Shown: positions 9,218 through 18,139 of the stretch, piece by piece
Numbering within the stretch: position 1 is the first letter of the stretch
Layout: each line of letters begins with the position of its first letter
Source of the DNA: Candidatus Gastranaerophilales bacterium
GTDB lineage: Bacteria > Cyanobacteriota > Vampirovibrionia > Gastranaerophilales > Gastranaerophilaceae
Assembly: GCA_944325945.1 (NCBI GenBank)
Contig: CALVBW010000025.1
Span: 1-64,000, forward strand
Length of the DNA stretch: 64,000 nucleotides
Direction: 5' to 3'
Program-made: the position numbers and the translations under genes
Notes under the pieces: generated by a model
Databases searched by the model: none
Told to the model about the DNA's origin: nothing
What the model saw: only the letters and a program-made list of their open reading frames with translations

Positions 9218-10594
9218 ATGTATAACGTAGCAATTATAGGAGCAGGACCGGCAGGAATTTTTGCGGCTCTTGAGATAACAAAATTAAAACCGGATTGGAA
9301 AGTAGTTTTAGTTGAAAAAGGACAAAAAATAGAAAATCGTAAATGTCCATTGAGAGAAGGCTCTCCCAAATGCATAAATTGCAAACGCTGCGGACTTTTG
9401 TGCGGCTGGGGCGGGGCAGGTGCATTTTCTGACGGCAAATTAACCCTGACACCCGATGTGGGCGGAAACCTTGTTGACTATATGACAAGGCAAAAAGCTG
9501 AAGATTTAATTGACTACGCAGATAAGTTATATCTAAAATTCGGTGCTGCTGAAGAGGTTTTCGGAACCGATACCAGAACTTTTCAGGAAATTGAACATCA
9601 GGCAGTGCTTGCTGAATTAAAACTTATATATTCACCTGTCAGACACCTTGGAACCGAAAGAAGTCTTGATGTATTAAAAGCAATGCAGGACTATCTGGAT
9701 GACAGAATAACAATTTTGAATAATGTATCTGCAGAAAGTCTTATTGTTGAACTTGATCAGGTAAAAGGAATCAAATTGAGCAACGGTGACACAATTTGTG
9801 CTCAATATACGATTATAGCACCGGGAAGAGAAGGTGCTGACTGGCTGACAAAAGAATTTGCAGAACACAAAATAGGTATGGTAAATAATGCGGTTGATGT
9901 GGGCGTTCGTGTTGAATTGCCTGCACCTGTATTTGAACCTTTGACATCAAAACTTTATGAATCAAAGCTGATTTACCACTCTCCGACATTCGGTGATGAG
10001 GTCAGAACTTTCTGTATGAATCCGAACGGTGAAGTTGTACAGGAAAATTACAACGGAATTGCAACTGTAAACGGTCACAGTTACGCTAATTATAAGACTC
10101 CGAATACAAACTTTGCCCTTCTCGTAAGTGAAAAATTCACCGAACCGTTCAAAGAGCCAATTCAGTACGGTCAGCATATTGCAAGCCTTGCAAATATGCT
10201 TGGAGGCGGTATTCTTGTACAAAGATTCGGCGATTTGCTGGACGGACGCCGTTCTACGCCGGAAAGAATTAAATCAAGCGTAATTACACCGACTTTAACC
10301 TGTGCAACACCGGGAGATTTGAGTCTTGTAATTCCTTATAGACAGCTGACAAGCATTAAAGAAATGCTTTTTGCACTTGATAAAATCGCTCCGGGCACTG
10401 CATCCCGCTATACATTGCTTTACGGTATTGAAGTTAAATTCTATTCTGCAAGAGTAAAATTGACGGATGAACTTGAAACCGAAGGTGTTAAAAATCTTTT
10501 TGCAATAGGCGACGGCGCAGGGGTTACAAGAGGATTAATCCAAGCCTCAGCTTCAGGAGTTCATGTCGCAAGGACTATTTGCTCACGCGGATAA
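9218..10594 (+). CDS. FAD-dependent dehydrogenase (COG2509-like)
   Basis: This 458-residue flavoprotein opens with a Rossmann dinucleotide-binding motif (VAIIGAGPAG, residues 4-13). A cysteine-rich stretch follows (CPLREGSPKCINCKRC, about residues 46-61). Next comes the glycine-rich CGWGGAGAFSDGKL typical of this uncharacterised dehydrogenase family. A second FAD contact, FAIGDGAGVTRGL, lies near 427-439. The length fits the family. The cysteine cluster might hold a metal or disulfides, but this is not established. Substrate is unknown. A clear ribosome site (GGAGA) precedes the ATG. The promoter of the following sensor kinase gene lies inside its last codons. Confidence 0.88.
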   Translation: MYNVAIIGAGPAGIFAALEITKLKPDWKVVLVEKGQKIENRKCPLREGSPKCINCKRCGLLCGWGGAGAFSDGKLTLTPDVGGNLVDYMTRQKAEDLIDYADKLYLKFGAAEEVFGTDTRTFQEIEHQAVLAELKLIYSPVRHLGTERSLDVLKAMQDYLDDRITILNNVSAESLIVELDQVKGIKLSNGDTICAQYTIIAPGREGADWLTKEFAEHKIGMVNNAVDVGVRVELPAPVFEPLTSKLYESKLIYHSPTFGDEVRTFCMNPNGEVVQENYNGIATVNGHSYANYKTPNTNFALLVSEKFTEPFKEPIQYGQHIASLANMLGGGILVQRFGDLLDGRRSTPERIKSSVITPTLTCATPGDLSLVIPYRQLTSIKEMLFALDKIAPGTASRYTLLYGIEVKFYSARVKLTDELETEGVKNLFAIGDGAGVTRGLIQASASGVHVARTICSRG

Positions 10595-10607
10595 ATAGTG
10601 GTATAAT
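10579..10607 (+). promoter_or_regulatory. Leaderless-type promoter of the sensor kinase gene
   Basis: A -35 box TTGCTC (10579-10584), a 17-base spacer and a perfect -10 TATAAT (10602-10607) are followed by exactly six bases and then the ATG at 10614. No ribosome site exists between promoter and start. The -35 box lies within the end of the preceding coding region. Confidence 0.65.
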
Positions 10608-10613
10608 TTTCAT

Positions 10614-12374
10614 ATGGATAAAAAGGTAAGCTTAACAACTCAAAACCGATTAATCGTATTCGGACTTATTTTAAGTACCTTGCTCATTATGGCAATTGCT
10701 GTTTTTTCTGTTTTAAATATTCAGCAAAAACTCAATGAAGGCTATCACAATTTTGGACAGGTAATTTCAAAAACTCTTGCAATTGAAAGCAATGAACTTA
10801 CCAAAAATTTGCCTGCAAACGAAATTTATAATACACTGAAAGCACATACGGATACAATTTTAAAAAGCCACAATGACATTGTTTTTATTGAATTTACCGA
10901 TAAAAACGGTAAAATAATCTATTCAGGCAAAAATGAATCCCATAAAAGTACTCAAAAACCTAATATAACCGTAAGCTCACCCTTAACTGACATGGCAGAT
11001 AATTCACCTGTCGGTTCAGTAACAATCGGGCTTTCCGGAAATATTATAAGCCAGATTTCATCAACGACAAGAGCCTCTCTGCTGTTTGTTTTTGCGGTTG
11101 CATGGCTTGTTTTTGCCTTTGTAATTTTAATAAACACCTATCTTATCACACGTGAACTCAGAATACTCCATGACGGGGTACATAAAATTTCATCGGGAAA
11201 TTTCGGTTACAAAATTGAAGGTGAAAACGTCAGCAACGAAGTTCAAGAACTTTTCAATTCTTTTAATGACATGTCGGCGCGCCTTCACCTGTATGAAGAA
11301 CAAAATATTGAACAATTAACGCTTGAGCGCAACAAACTTGAAGCTGTTTTGATGAGCATAGCAAACGGTGTAGTTGTATGCGACAATAATGATAATGTAG
11401 TTCTCGTTAATAACCATGCACAAAACCTTCTTGAGGTTGAAGAAAATCAAATGCTCAATACATCTATTCAGAATTACATTGATACAGAAGGCAATTTTTG
11501 TTTTAAAGAAAAAATTGAAGAATTCAAATCAAGCGAAAATAAATACGTAACCTTTAATATAACGGTTGACAAACGCATCATAAAATGTATAATTTCACCG
11601 ATGTATACAAGAAGCAATGAATATGTCGGCTACATAATCGTTCTGATTGACGTAACAAAAGAGACCGAAATGGATTTAATGAAATCTCAATTCATCTCTA
11701 ACGTATCTCACGAGCTCCGCACGCCGGTAACTGTTTTAAGGAGCTATATAGATACACTTTACACAATGGGGAATGAATTTGATTACGAAACCCAGAAAGA
11801 ATTTATCGGCACAATTAATAATGAAATAATCAGATTACAGAATATGGTCAATGACATTCTTGATTTTTCAAGACTTGATTCAGACGCAAAACTTGATAAA
11901 TCATATAATGATATTACGCAGCTTATTGAAAATTGTGTAAATCAGATCAGCATACTTGCTGAAGAAAAACACCTTACGATTGAGGTATCAAAAGAAGATA
12001 ACCTGCCTGAAATTTTATTCAATTATGACAGCATAGAACGCGCCCTGAGGAACCTTTTATCCAATGCAATAAAATATTCACCGGAAGGTAAAAAAATTCT
12101 CGTACGGGCATATAAAGGGTCTGAAAACGATATTGTCGTAACCGTAACAGATGAAGGCTGCGGTATTGCACCGGAGCATCAAAAGAAAATCTTTGACAGA
12201 TTTTACCGCGTAGAAAATAATACCCATACAATCAAAGGTACAGGACTTGGTCTGCATCTTGTAAAAACATCAATTGAAAAACACCACGGAGGAAAAGTTT
12301 TTGTAACATCAAGCGTTGGTGCAGGTTCAACATTCGGATTTACACTTCCAATAGACGTGACAGTTAATGTTTAA
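10614..12374 (+). CDS. Membrane sensor histidine kinase (HAMP-PAS-HisKA-HATPase)
   Basis: This 586-residue two-component sensor has two membrane helices (about residues 13-35 and 152-176) bracketing an extracytoplasmic sensor domain. A HAMP linker follows to about 230, then a PAS domain (240-350) with the pattern NGVVVCDNNDNVVLVN. The phospho-acceptor H-box FISNVSHELRTPVTVL is near 359-374. The ATPase domain shows NLLSNAIKYSPEG, DEGCGIAPEHQKK and GTGLGLHLVK. All catalytic boxes are intact. The architecture resembles WalK and cyanobacterial NblS/Hik33-type kinases that sense envelope stress. No response regulator lies nearby, so it is an orphan here. It converges with the next gene, overlapping by 11 bases. 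Confidence 0.93.
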   Translation: MDKKVSLTTQNRLIVFGLILSTLLIMAIAVFSVLNIQQKLNEGYHNFGQVISKTLAIESNELTKNLPANEIYNTLKAHTDTILKSHNDIVFIEFTDKNGKIIYSGKNESHKSTQKPNITVSSPLTDMADNSPVGSVTIGLSGNIISQISSTTRASLLFVFAVAWLVFAFVILINTYLITRELRILHDGVHKISSGNFGYKIEGENVSNEVQELFNSFNDMSARLHLYEEQNIEQLTLERNKLEAVLMSIANGVVVCDNNDNVVLVNNHAQNLLEVEENQMLNTSIQNYIDTEGNFCFKEKIEEFKSSENKYVTFNITVDKRIIKCIISPMYTRSNEYVGYIIVLIDVTKETEMDLMKSQFISNVSHELRTPVTVLRSYIDTLYTMGNEFDYETQKEFIGTINNEIIRLQNMVNDILDFSRLDSDAKLDKSYNDITQLIENCVNQISILAEEKHLTIEVSKEDNLPEILFNYDSIERALRNLLSNAIKYSPEGKKILVRAYKGSENDIVVTVTDEGCGIAPEHQKKIFDRFYRVENNTHTIKGTGLGLHLVKTSIEKHHGGKVFVTSSVGAGSTFGFTLPIDVTVNV

Positions 12375-12753
12375 TCAAACTTTTAAGCAATTTTTCTGCG
12401 ATTTGATCAATTTTTTTATTTAAAAATCCTGTAAATTCCTTGACTGTATTTTCATAATCAAGCCCTACATATTTATCCATACCTTCCAACTCTTGCATTG
12501 GCGCTCTCATCAAAGATTTGTAACTAAATTTAATGTACAAACTTGAATTTCTGTCAGGTATAGGTTTAAAAAGCTGTTTGCCTGTTTGCATATCAGTTTT
12601 TAAAATAAATGACGGAGTCTGATCATATCTTCTGAATCCTGTATCATACTGAACGCCGTTTTTTATGACCCTTTTAGAAATAAGCCTGCCTTTTTCATCA
12701 AGATTTTTAATCCATATTGTGCCTTTAGGGGTTATACCGCTTACTATCGCCAC
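12364..12753 (-). CDS. 129-aa paralog family protein, copy A
   Basis: This 129-residue protein is of unrecognised family. It is clearly related to its upstream neighbour (12764-13153): both begin M-[AP]-I-x-x-GIT-x-KGT-[IV]-WIK and share LD, KRV, QYDT, and R-[YF]-D-x-x-PS in the same order. Each ends in a helix containing TGF-x-NKK. The start is a GTG preceded by AAAGGAG. That ribosome site overlaps the stop codon of the neighbour, so the two are translationally linked. There is no signal peptide or membrane helix. The gene ends inside the last codons of the sensor kinase on the other strand. Function unknown. Confidence 0.75.
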   Translation of the reverse strand: MAIVSGITPKGTIWIKNLDEKGRLISKRVIKNGVQYDTGFRRYDQTPSFILKTDMQTGKQLFKPIPDRNSSLYIKFSYKSLMRAPMQELEGMDKYVGLDYENTVKEFTGFLNKKIDQIAEKLLKSLIKH

Positions 12754-12763
12754 TTTTTCTCCT

Positions 12764-13153
12764 TTATAATACCATTTGTTCTAATTTTTCGAGATATTCG
12801 GAACACAATTGCTCTGATAATCTATCGAATTTTTTGTTTTTAAAACCAGTAATCCTGCGCAACAAATCATTATACATTCCGGTCAAAGGACTATTATTTG
12901 CTGCATCGGAGAGATCAAGAGTTTTATATTTTTTACCTGCCGAAAAAATTCTTCGGGGGAATATAGCCGCAAATTGTGTCTTATCGCGATGATTTGTAAG
13001 AACAGTTACAGACGGTCTGCCATCAAACCTGTTAAAATATGTATCATATTGAATTCTGTTTTGCAAAACACGCTTTTGCAAAAGTTTGCCCTGACGATCA
13101 AGTTTTTTAATCCACACAGTGCCTTTTTCAGTTATTCCGTTAATTATAGGCAT
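12764..13153 (-). CDS. 129-aa paralog family protein, copy B
   Basis: This is the second 129-residue member of the tandem pair and the upstream gene of the two. It starts MPIINGITEKGTVWIKKLD and shares about half of the first 50 positions with copy A, then diverges strongly in the middle. That pattern fits an old duplication with a conserved N-terminal domain and a variable core. A strong ribosome site (AAAAGGAG) precedes the ATG. The beta-strand-rich start followed by a helical tail suggests a small soluble domain. No known family is recognised and no function is assigned. Confidence 0.75.
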   Translation of the reverse strand: MPIINGITEKGTVWIKKLDRQGKLLQKRVLQNRIQYDTYFNRFDGRPSVTVLTNHRDKTQFAAIFPRRIFSAGKKYKTLDLSDAANNSPLTGMYNDLLRRITGFKNKKFDRLSEQLCSEYLEKLEQMVL

Positions 13154-13222
13154 AGAACCGTCTCCTTTTTTGAGATAAAAACCGCTGAAAAAATAATTTG
13201 CCTGATAATTTACAAATTGTAA

Positions 13223-14809
13223 CTAATCAAATAATCCGTTTATTTTATCAATAATATCCTGCGGATCAATTTCTCCCGTAACCTTATTAATATCCTGCGC
13301 AATCTGATAAAGTTTTGCCGCCTCAATCTTATCACCTGTGAGCGCAATACATCTTGCAAGATTAAAATGAGCAAGCGCATAATTCGGATTGCATTCAACA
13401 GATTTTTTGAATAACTCCATAGCTTTTTGTACTCTGCCCAAATCGTCGAGATAAATTACCCCCAGATTATTATAGGCAATATCATAATTATCATCATAAA
13501 GAATAGCAAGTTCATACTCTTTTATTGCTTCATCAATATCGCCTTTTCCCCAGTATAAAAAGCCAAGGTTACAGTGAATTCTGGCATTTTCAGGCTCAAG
13601 ATCCAACGCATTTCTGTAAACGGCAAGAGCATTATTATAATCTTCTTTATCGTAAAACGCACTGCCAAGGTTTATATAAATATCAATATCTTCAGGGGTT
13701 AAAAGATATGCACTCTGGTAAGAGCTTATAGCAGCGTTCAAATCAGCTTTATTTTCCTGAAAAACATATCCCAGAGTTTGATTAATAACGCTTGTCCACT
13801 GTTTATTCGGATTCAAAGTAACCGCAGTCTGAAAATGTGACACAGCACCGTCAGCATCACCTTTTATGTATAAAATATTTGCCAGATTAGAATGAAATTC
13901 CGGAATATTCGGCATAATTTGAATTAATTTTTCATAAATCTCAACGGCACTGTCATAATCACCGAGTTCTTCATATGCCTGACAGAGATGACGGTAAGCC
14001 GAAATATTCAAACTGTCAAGCCATATTGCCATTTTGTATTCTGTAATTGCATTATCAAACTGCCCGATTGATCTGTAAATATCACCCAGAAGACAGTATA
14101 ACGGAACAAAACCAGGCGCCTTTTCTATTGCACTGACATAAACATCAATTGCATCCTGCAGTCCTCTTGTCTGGACCATATAAAAACCTTTCAGCATCAT
14201 AGGCATGAATTTAAGATAAGAAAGCGTTTTTCCTACATTTTTCAATGCCTGAATATCAAACGGTAATGTAAGCCATGAAAGGAGCAATTCAAAATATGCT
14301 TTCATAGTTGTTTTCAGACACCTGAATGACGAAATTTTGTATAATGAATGCAATAAATAGTGAGCACAAGAATTGCTTAACGGCTTGTATTTAATGGCCT
14401 TTTTCGCGTTTAAAGCAGCCTCTAAAAATCTTGCTTTTTTTGTATAAGTCTGCGCAAGAAGATAATAAGCTTTTGCAAATTTTTCATCTTTAGCGATTGC
14501 CATATCAAGATAATTTATTGCCTTATCTAAATCCCCTTTATAAAATTGAGCCTGCCCGATTTTATAATAAATTTCAGCAGAATCAATATAAGTTTCAAGA
14601 GCTCTCTGGTACTCTGTAATAGCCTCATCTATATACTGGCATGAATTGTAAATATCCAGATGCCATGCTAAAAACAAATCTCCGAGCCTGACGTGCAAAT
14701 CCGCATTTGTGGGGTCATTTTGCAAACCTATCTGGCATAATTCAATTGCTGACTTTACATTTCCGGTTTTAAATTCTTTATTTATCTTTTTTTCTAACAG
14801 CTTATCCAT
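13223..14809 (-). CDS. Long tetratricopeptide-repeat (TPR) protein
   Basis: This 528-residue protein consists of about ten 34-residue TPR units, with signatures such as AIEYQRAL-type helices, YNNLGVIYLDDLG and AHFNLARCIALTGD. One stretch (about residues 180-245) departs from the repeat pattern. TPR arrays mediate protein-protein contacts; the partner is unknown. There is no signal peptide, so it is probably cytoplasmic. The open frame extends upstream to 14851, but the ATG at 14809 is chosen because a promoter (14823-14851) ends only 13 bases before it, leaving a very short leader. It is divergent from the citrate-type synthase gene. Confidence 0.88.
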   Translation of the reverse strand: MDKLLEKKINKEFKTGNVKSAIELCQIGLQNDPTNADLHVRLGDLFLAWHLDIYNSCQYIDEAITEYQRALETYIDSAEIYYKIGQAQFYKGDLDKAINYLDMAIAKDEKFAKAYYLLAQTYTKKARFLEAALNAKKAIKYKPLSNSCAHYLLHSLYKISSFRCLKTTMKAYFELLLSWLTLPFDIQALKNVGKTLSYLKFMPMMLKGFYMVQTRGLQDAIDVYVSAIEKAPGFVPLYCLLGDIYRSIGQFDNAITEYKMAIWLDSLNISAYRHLCQAYEELGDYDSAVEIYEKLIQIMPNIPEFHSNLANILYIKGDADGAVSHFQTAVTLNPNKQWTSVINQTLGYVFQENKADLNAAISSYQSAYLLTPEDIDIYINLGSAFYDKEDYNNALAVYRNALDLEPENARIHCNLGFLYWGKGDIDEAIKEYELAILYDDNYDIAYNNLGVIYLDDLGRVQKAMELFKKSVECNPNYALAHFNLARCIALTGDKIEAAKLYQIAQDINKVTGEIDPQDIIDKINGLFD

Positions 14810-14822
14810 AGTATGTACCAAT

Positions 14823-14851
14823 ATTGTAAATAACTTTTCGTAAAAATGCAA
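14823..14851 (-). promoter_or_regulatory. Promoter of the TPR gene
   Basis: On the reverse strand TTGCAT (14846-14851) and TACAAT (14823-14828) are separated by 17 bases. The -10 ends 13 bases before the ATG, so the leader would be only about six bases and lacks a ribosome site. This placement decides the start codon at 14809. Confidence 0.5.
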
Positions 14852-14868
14852 GTTATTAATATTTCGTG

Positions 14869-14874
14869 TATAAT
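14869..14874 (+). promoter_or_regulatory. -10 box of the synthase/aconitase operon
   Basis: A perfect TATAAT lies 22 bases before the ATG at 14897, ahead of the ribosome site AAAAGGGG. No convincing -35 box is visible at the proper spacing. The site sits back to back with the TPR gene promoter. Confidence 0.4.
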
Positions 14875-14896
14875 AGACCTGAAAAGGGGATTTTTT

Positions 14897-16195
14897 ATGA
14901 GTAAAATATATTTTGTAGATGTTACCAACCGTGACGGGGTACAGACCTCAAGATTAGGGCTTGCGAAACTTCAAAAAACAATCATAAACATCATGCTTGA
15001 TGATATGGGGATAACCCAATCAGAATTCGGATTTCCAACGACAAAACACGAAATCAATTATCTTAACGGGAATCTTGAGCTTGTTGAAAGAGGTGCAATA
15101 AGACGCACAAAACTTTCAGGCTGGATGAGAGCTATAGCAAGCGATGTTGATGACTCATTTAAAAATGTTCCGAAACTTAAATATCTCAATCTGTCACAAT
15201 CCACTTCAAAACAAATGACAATAGGCAAGTATCAGGGCAAAAAAACACTTGATGATATATTAAAAATGACCTGTGAAGCTGTAGAATGCGCAGTATCACA
15301 CGGAGCACAAATTATAGGAGTAAACGCGGAAGACGCGTCAAGAAGCGACCTTGATTTTTTAATCCGTTATGCAAATGAAGCTAAAAAATGCGGAGCACAT
15401 AGATTCAGATACTGTGATACTTTAGGATTTGACGACCCCAAAACAGCCTATGACAGGATATATGAAATTGCTAAAGCCACTCAAATGCCTGTAGAATTGC
15501 ATTTTCATAATGATCTGGGGATGGCGGCAGGGTGTTCCGTCATGGGTGCAAAAGCAGCAATTGACGCCGGAGTTGATGCTTACATAAATACCGCAATAAA
15601 CGGCATGGGCGAGCGTGCCGGCAATGCCGATTTAGTTTCGTGCCTCCTGGCTGTTTTAAAATCAGCAGGCTTCAGAAATAAATACAAAATTGATGAAAAC
15701 ATTGATTTAAGCAAGGCATGGCATCTTGCAAAATATACAGCTTACGCATTCGGTGTGCCTATTCCCAAAAATCAGCCAGCTGTCGGTGATAACGCATTTG
15801 CACATGAATCAGGTATACACGCTGACGGCGCATTGAAAGACCGCAGAAATTACGAACTTTATGATTTTGAAGAATTAGGCCGCGGAGAACCCGAAATTAT
15901 TGAAACGGGCCGCATGATTACTACAGGCGAATACGGCGGTATTAAAGGGTTCAGAAACGTATACAACAATCTTGAAATTGAATTTAAAGATGAACATGAG
16001 GCGAGAAATATTCTTGAGCTTGTGAGATATGCAAACGTACATACTCAACAGCCGCTGACCACTGATGAATTAAAATTTATATATTACTATCCTGATATCG
16101 CGGCTCAAATTATGACTGTGTCGCCGTATTATGAACCGATAGGCGCGATTAAAGAACGTGTTGAATCACAGATAGCCGCAAATATTAAGATTTAG
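14897..16195 (+). CDS. Homocitrate synthase-like / candidate Re-citrate synthase
   Basis: This 432-residue enzyme belongs to the DRE-TIM superfamily that condenses acetyl-CoA with a 2-oxo acid. The opening DVTNRDGVQTS carries the R-D and metal-binding aspartate of the family. The motifs ELHFHNDLGMA (HxH metal ligands) and INGMGERAGNADL follow at about 215-260, with HESGIHADG near 315. Homocitrate synthase, isopropylmalate synthase and Re-citrate synthase cannot be separated by motif alone. The C-terminus is short, without the full LeuA regulatory domain, which argues against leucine synthesis. The next gene is an aconitase-family large subunit and an NAD isocitrate dehydrogenase occurs in the window. 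A role making citrate for 2-oxoglutarate is therefore plausible. The start at 14897 follows AAAAGGGG. Confidence 0.82.
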   Translation: MSKIYFVDVTNRDGVQTSRLGLAKLQKTIINIMLDDMGITQSEFGFPTTKHEINYLNGNLELVERGAIRRTKLSGWMRAIASDVDDSFKNVPKLKYLNLSQSTSKQMTIGKYQGKKTLDDILKMTCEAVECAVSHGAQIIGVNAEDASRSDLDFLIRYANEAKKCGAHRFRYCDTLGFDDPKTAYDRIYEIAKATQMPVELHFHNDLGMAAGCSVMGAKAAIDAGVDAYINTAINGMGERAGNADLVSCLLAVLKSAGFRNKYKIDENIDLSKAWHLAKYTAYAFGVPIPKNQPAVGDNAFAHESGIHADGALKDRRNYELYDFEELGRGEPEIIETGRMITTGEYGGIKGFRNVYNNLEIEFKDEHEARNILELVRYANVHTQQPLTTDELKFIYYYPDIAAQIMTVSPYYEPIGAIKERVESQIAANIKI

Positions 16196-16204
16196 GAGGA
16201 TAAA

Positions 16205-17446
16205 ATGGGACAAACACTTGCAGAAAAAATAATTTCGGAACATGCGGGCAAAAAGGTTAAAGCCGGAGAACTTGTAATATCCAAAGTTGATGTATGTGCA
16301 GTTCAAGACGGTACAGGTCCTTTGACGGTACAGGAATTTAAAAAGCTCGGTAAAGAAAAATTATTTAATCCCGAACGCACAATCCTTTTTATTGATCATG
16401 CATCCCCCAGTCCCAAAAAAGAACTTTCCAATATGCATACAACACTCAGGGAATTTTCACGCGATTACGGCGCCGTACTGTCAGAAGTAGGCTCCGGTGT
16501 ATGCCACCAGAGATTAATTGAAAGTTATGTAAATCCCTGTGAAATCCTTGTAGGTGCTGATTCACATACATGTACATCCGGTGCTCTCGGTGCTTTTGCA
16601 ACCGGTATGGGCTCAACGGATATTGCTGTTGCAATGGCTCTCGGCAAAACTTGGCTGAAAGTTCCGCAGACTTTTAAAATTGTTGTAAACGGGAAATTTA
16701 ATGAAGGCATATGCTCAAAAGACCTTATGCTGCATTTAATAGGTATGATTGGTGCTGACGGAGCTACATATAAAGCTTTAGAATTTACCGGAGAAACAAT
16801 TGACAATATGGAGATGTCCGAACGCTTTACACTTGCAAATATGGCAGTTGAAGCCGGTGCAAAAGCAGGACTTTTTGTTGCGGACGAAAAAACAAAAGCC
16901 TACTTAAAAGAACACGGCAGAGAAGATAAATTTAAAACTCTGAAGCCTGATAATGATGCGGTTTATGAAAGAATAATAGAAATTAACGCTGCGGATATAA
17001 AACATACCGTATCCTGCCCGCATACCGTTGATAACACAAAAACCGTTGACGAACTCGGCAAAATTAAAGTTGATCAGGTCTACATAGGGACATGCACAAA
17101 CGGCAGACTTGAAGATATGAGAACTGCCGCAAAAATTTTAGACGGCAGCAAAGTAAAAGAAGGGGTAAGACTTCTTATTTGTCCGGCGTCAAAAGATATT
17201 TATATGAAATCGCTTGATGAAGGGCTGATAAAAATATTTATGGAAGCAGGCGCAACGATTTTACCACCCGGATGCGGACCGTGCGTCGGCGTGCATGCCG
17301 GAATTCTTGCGGATGATGAAGTTTGCCTTTCTACACAGAACAGGAACTTTCAAGGCAGAATGGGGAACACAAAAGGATATATTTATCTGTCATCACCGTA
17401 TGTTGCGGCTTATAGTGCAATAAGAGGCTATATTGCGGACAAATAG
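16205..17446 (+). CDS. Aconitase-family hydro-lyase large subunit (LeuC/homoaconitase type)
   Basis: This 413-residue iron-sulfur hydro-lyase interconverts hydroxy-tricarboxylates or isopropylmalates. The 4Fe-4S ligands are seen as GTCTNGR (about residue 296) and PPGCGPCVG (about 357-365), with a third conserved cysteine region at ADSHTCTSGALGAFATGMG (about 118-136). It is the isopropylmalate-isomerase/homoaconitase type, which needs a separate small (swivel) subunit. No such gene follows; the next is a sigma factor. It lies nine bases after the synthase stop, with its own AGGAGG, so both enzymes are co-expressed. Isocitrate formation is inferred from this context; isopropylmalate isomerase remains possible. 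Confidence 0.85.
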   Translation: MGQTLAEKIISEHAGKKVKAGELVISKVDVCAVQDGTGPLTVQEFKKLGKEKLFNPERTILFIDHASPSPKKELSNMHTTLREFSRDYGAVLSEVGSGVCHQRLIESYVNPCEILVGADSHTCTSGALGAFATGMGSTDIAVAMALGKTWLKVPQTFKIVVNGKFNEGICSKDLMLHLIGMIGADGATYKALEFTGETIDNMEMSERFTLANMAVEAGAKAGLFVADEKTKAYLKEHGREDKFKTLKPDNDAVYERIIEINAADIKHTVSCPHTVDNTKTVDELGKIKVDQVYIGTCTNGRLEDMRTAAKILDGSKVKEGVRLLICPASKDIYMKSLDEGLIKIFMEAGATILPPGCGPCVGVHAGILADDEVCLSTQNRNFQGRMGNTKGYIYLSSPYVAAYSAIRGYIADK

Positions 17447-17458
17447 TATAATTTTAAT

Positions 17459-17486
17459 TTGAAAAATATAACCGGTCTACTATATA
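17459..17486 (+). promoter_or_regulatory. Possible promoter of the ECF sigma gene
   Basis: TTGAAA (17459-17464) and TATATA (17481-17486) are separated by 16 bases and lie about 58 bases before the sigma-factor start. It looks like a housekeeping promoter. I saw no convincing ECF-type -35/-10 pair. Confidence 0.3.
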
Positions 17487-17544
17487 GCAAAGAATGAGTA
17501 ATTTCCGAATAATTTTCCTTACTATTAAATGTAAGGAGAAATTT

Positions 17545-18129
17545 ATGCCGGGAAATCACTACAAAAAGATGCCGCTCGAGGAACTTGTAGTTCTGTCGCA
17601 AAAAGATGATTTAAAGGCTCTTGAAGAATTGATAAGACGTGAACAAAAAAATGTGTTTGCGGCATTTTCATACCTTAGCAAAAAACGTGAAAATGTTGCG
17701 GATTTAACGCAGGAAGCACTTTTAAAAGTCGCCCGCAATATTCAAAGTCTTAAAAATCCAAAAAATTTTAAAAGCTGGCTCAATCAAATTATCTCAAATC
17801 TTTTTTATGACGAGCTCAGGAAAAAACAGCGCAGGCCTGACGTTATTTCTATAGATGAAGAAACTGAAGAAAATTCCATAAAAACTCAATTACCCGACAA
17901 AAAATGTAAACCTCATGAAAAATGCCTTTCAACAGAACTTGAGGAAATAATTAAAAATGCGATAAGAGATTTGCCCGAACAATTCAGAATAGCAATCATT
18001 TTAAGAGAACTTCAAGGACTGAGTTATGAAGAAATAGCCGAGGTGACAAATTCAAGCGTCGGGACTGTAAAATCAAGAATCGCACGCGCAAGAGGCAAAC
18101 TGCAAAACGGACTCAAATCATATATATAA
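17545..18129 (+). CDS. ECF-type RNA polymerase sigma factor
   Basis: This 194-residue sigma-70 family protein has two conserved regions. Region 2 (about residues 20-95) contains DLTQEALLKVARNI and FKSWLNQIISNLFYDELRKKQRR. Region 4 (about 135-190) has LPEQFRIAIILRELQGLSYEEIAEVTNSSVGTVKSRIARAR. It should direct RNA polymerase to a regulon of stress or envelope genes. The longer frame opens at 17494, but ATG 17545 is preceded by TAAGGAG and matches the family's usual start. The anti-sigma factor follows after ten bases, so the pair is co-transcribed. Confidence 0.92.
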   Translation: MPGNHYKKMPLEELVVLSQKDDLKALEELIRREQKNVFAAFSYLSKKRENVADLTQEALLKVARNIQSLKNPKNFKSWLNQIISNLFYDELRKKQRRPDVISIDEETEENSIKTQLPDKKCKPHEKCLSTELEEIIKNAIRDLPEQFRIAIILRELQGLSYEEIAEVTNSSVGTVKSRIARARGKLQNGLKSYI

Positions 18130-18139
18130 GGAGCACATT

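Noticed and set aside
12019-12231. Reverse-strand ORF inside the sensor kinase ATPase domain
   Set aside because: It is antisense to conserved kinase motifs and carries no independent features.
17447-17544. Missing LeuD small subunit sought after the aconitase-family gene
   Set aside because: All three forward frames were read; no reading frame of that length exists before the sigma factor gene.
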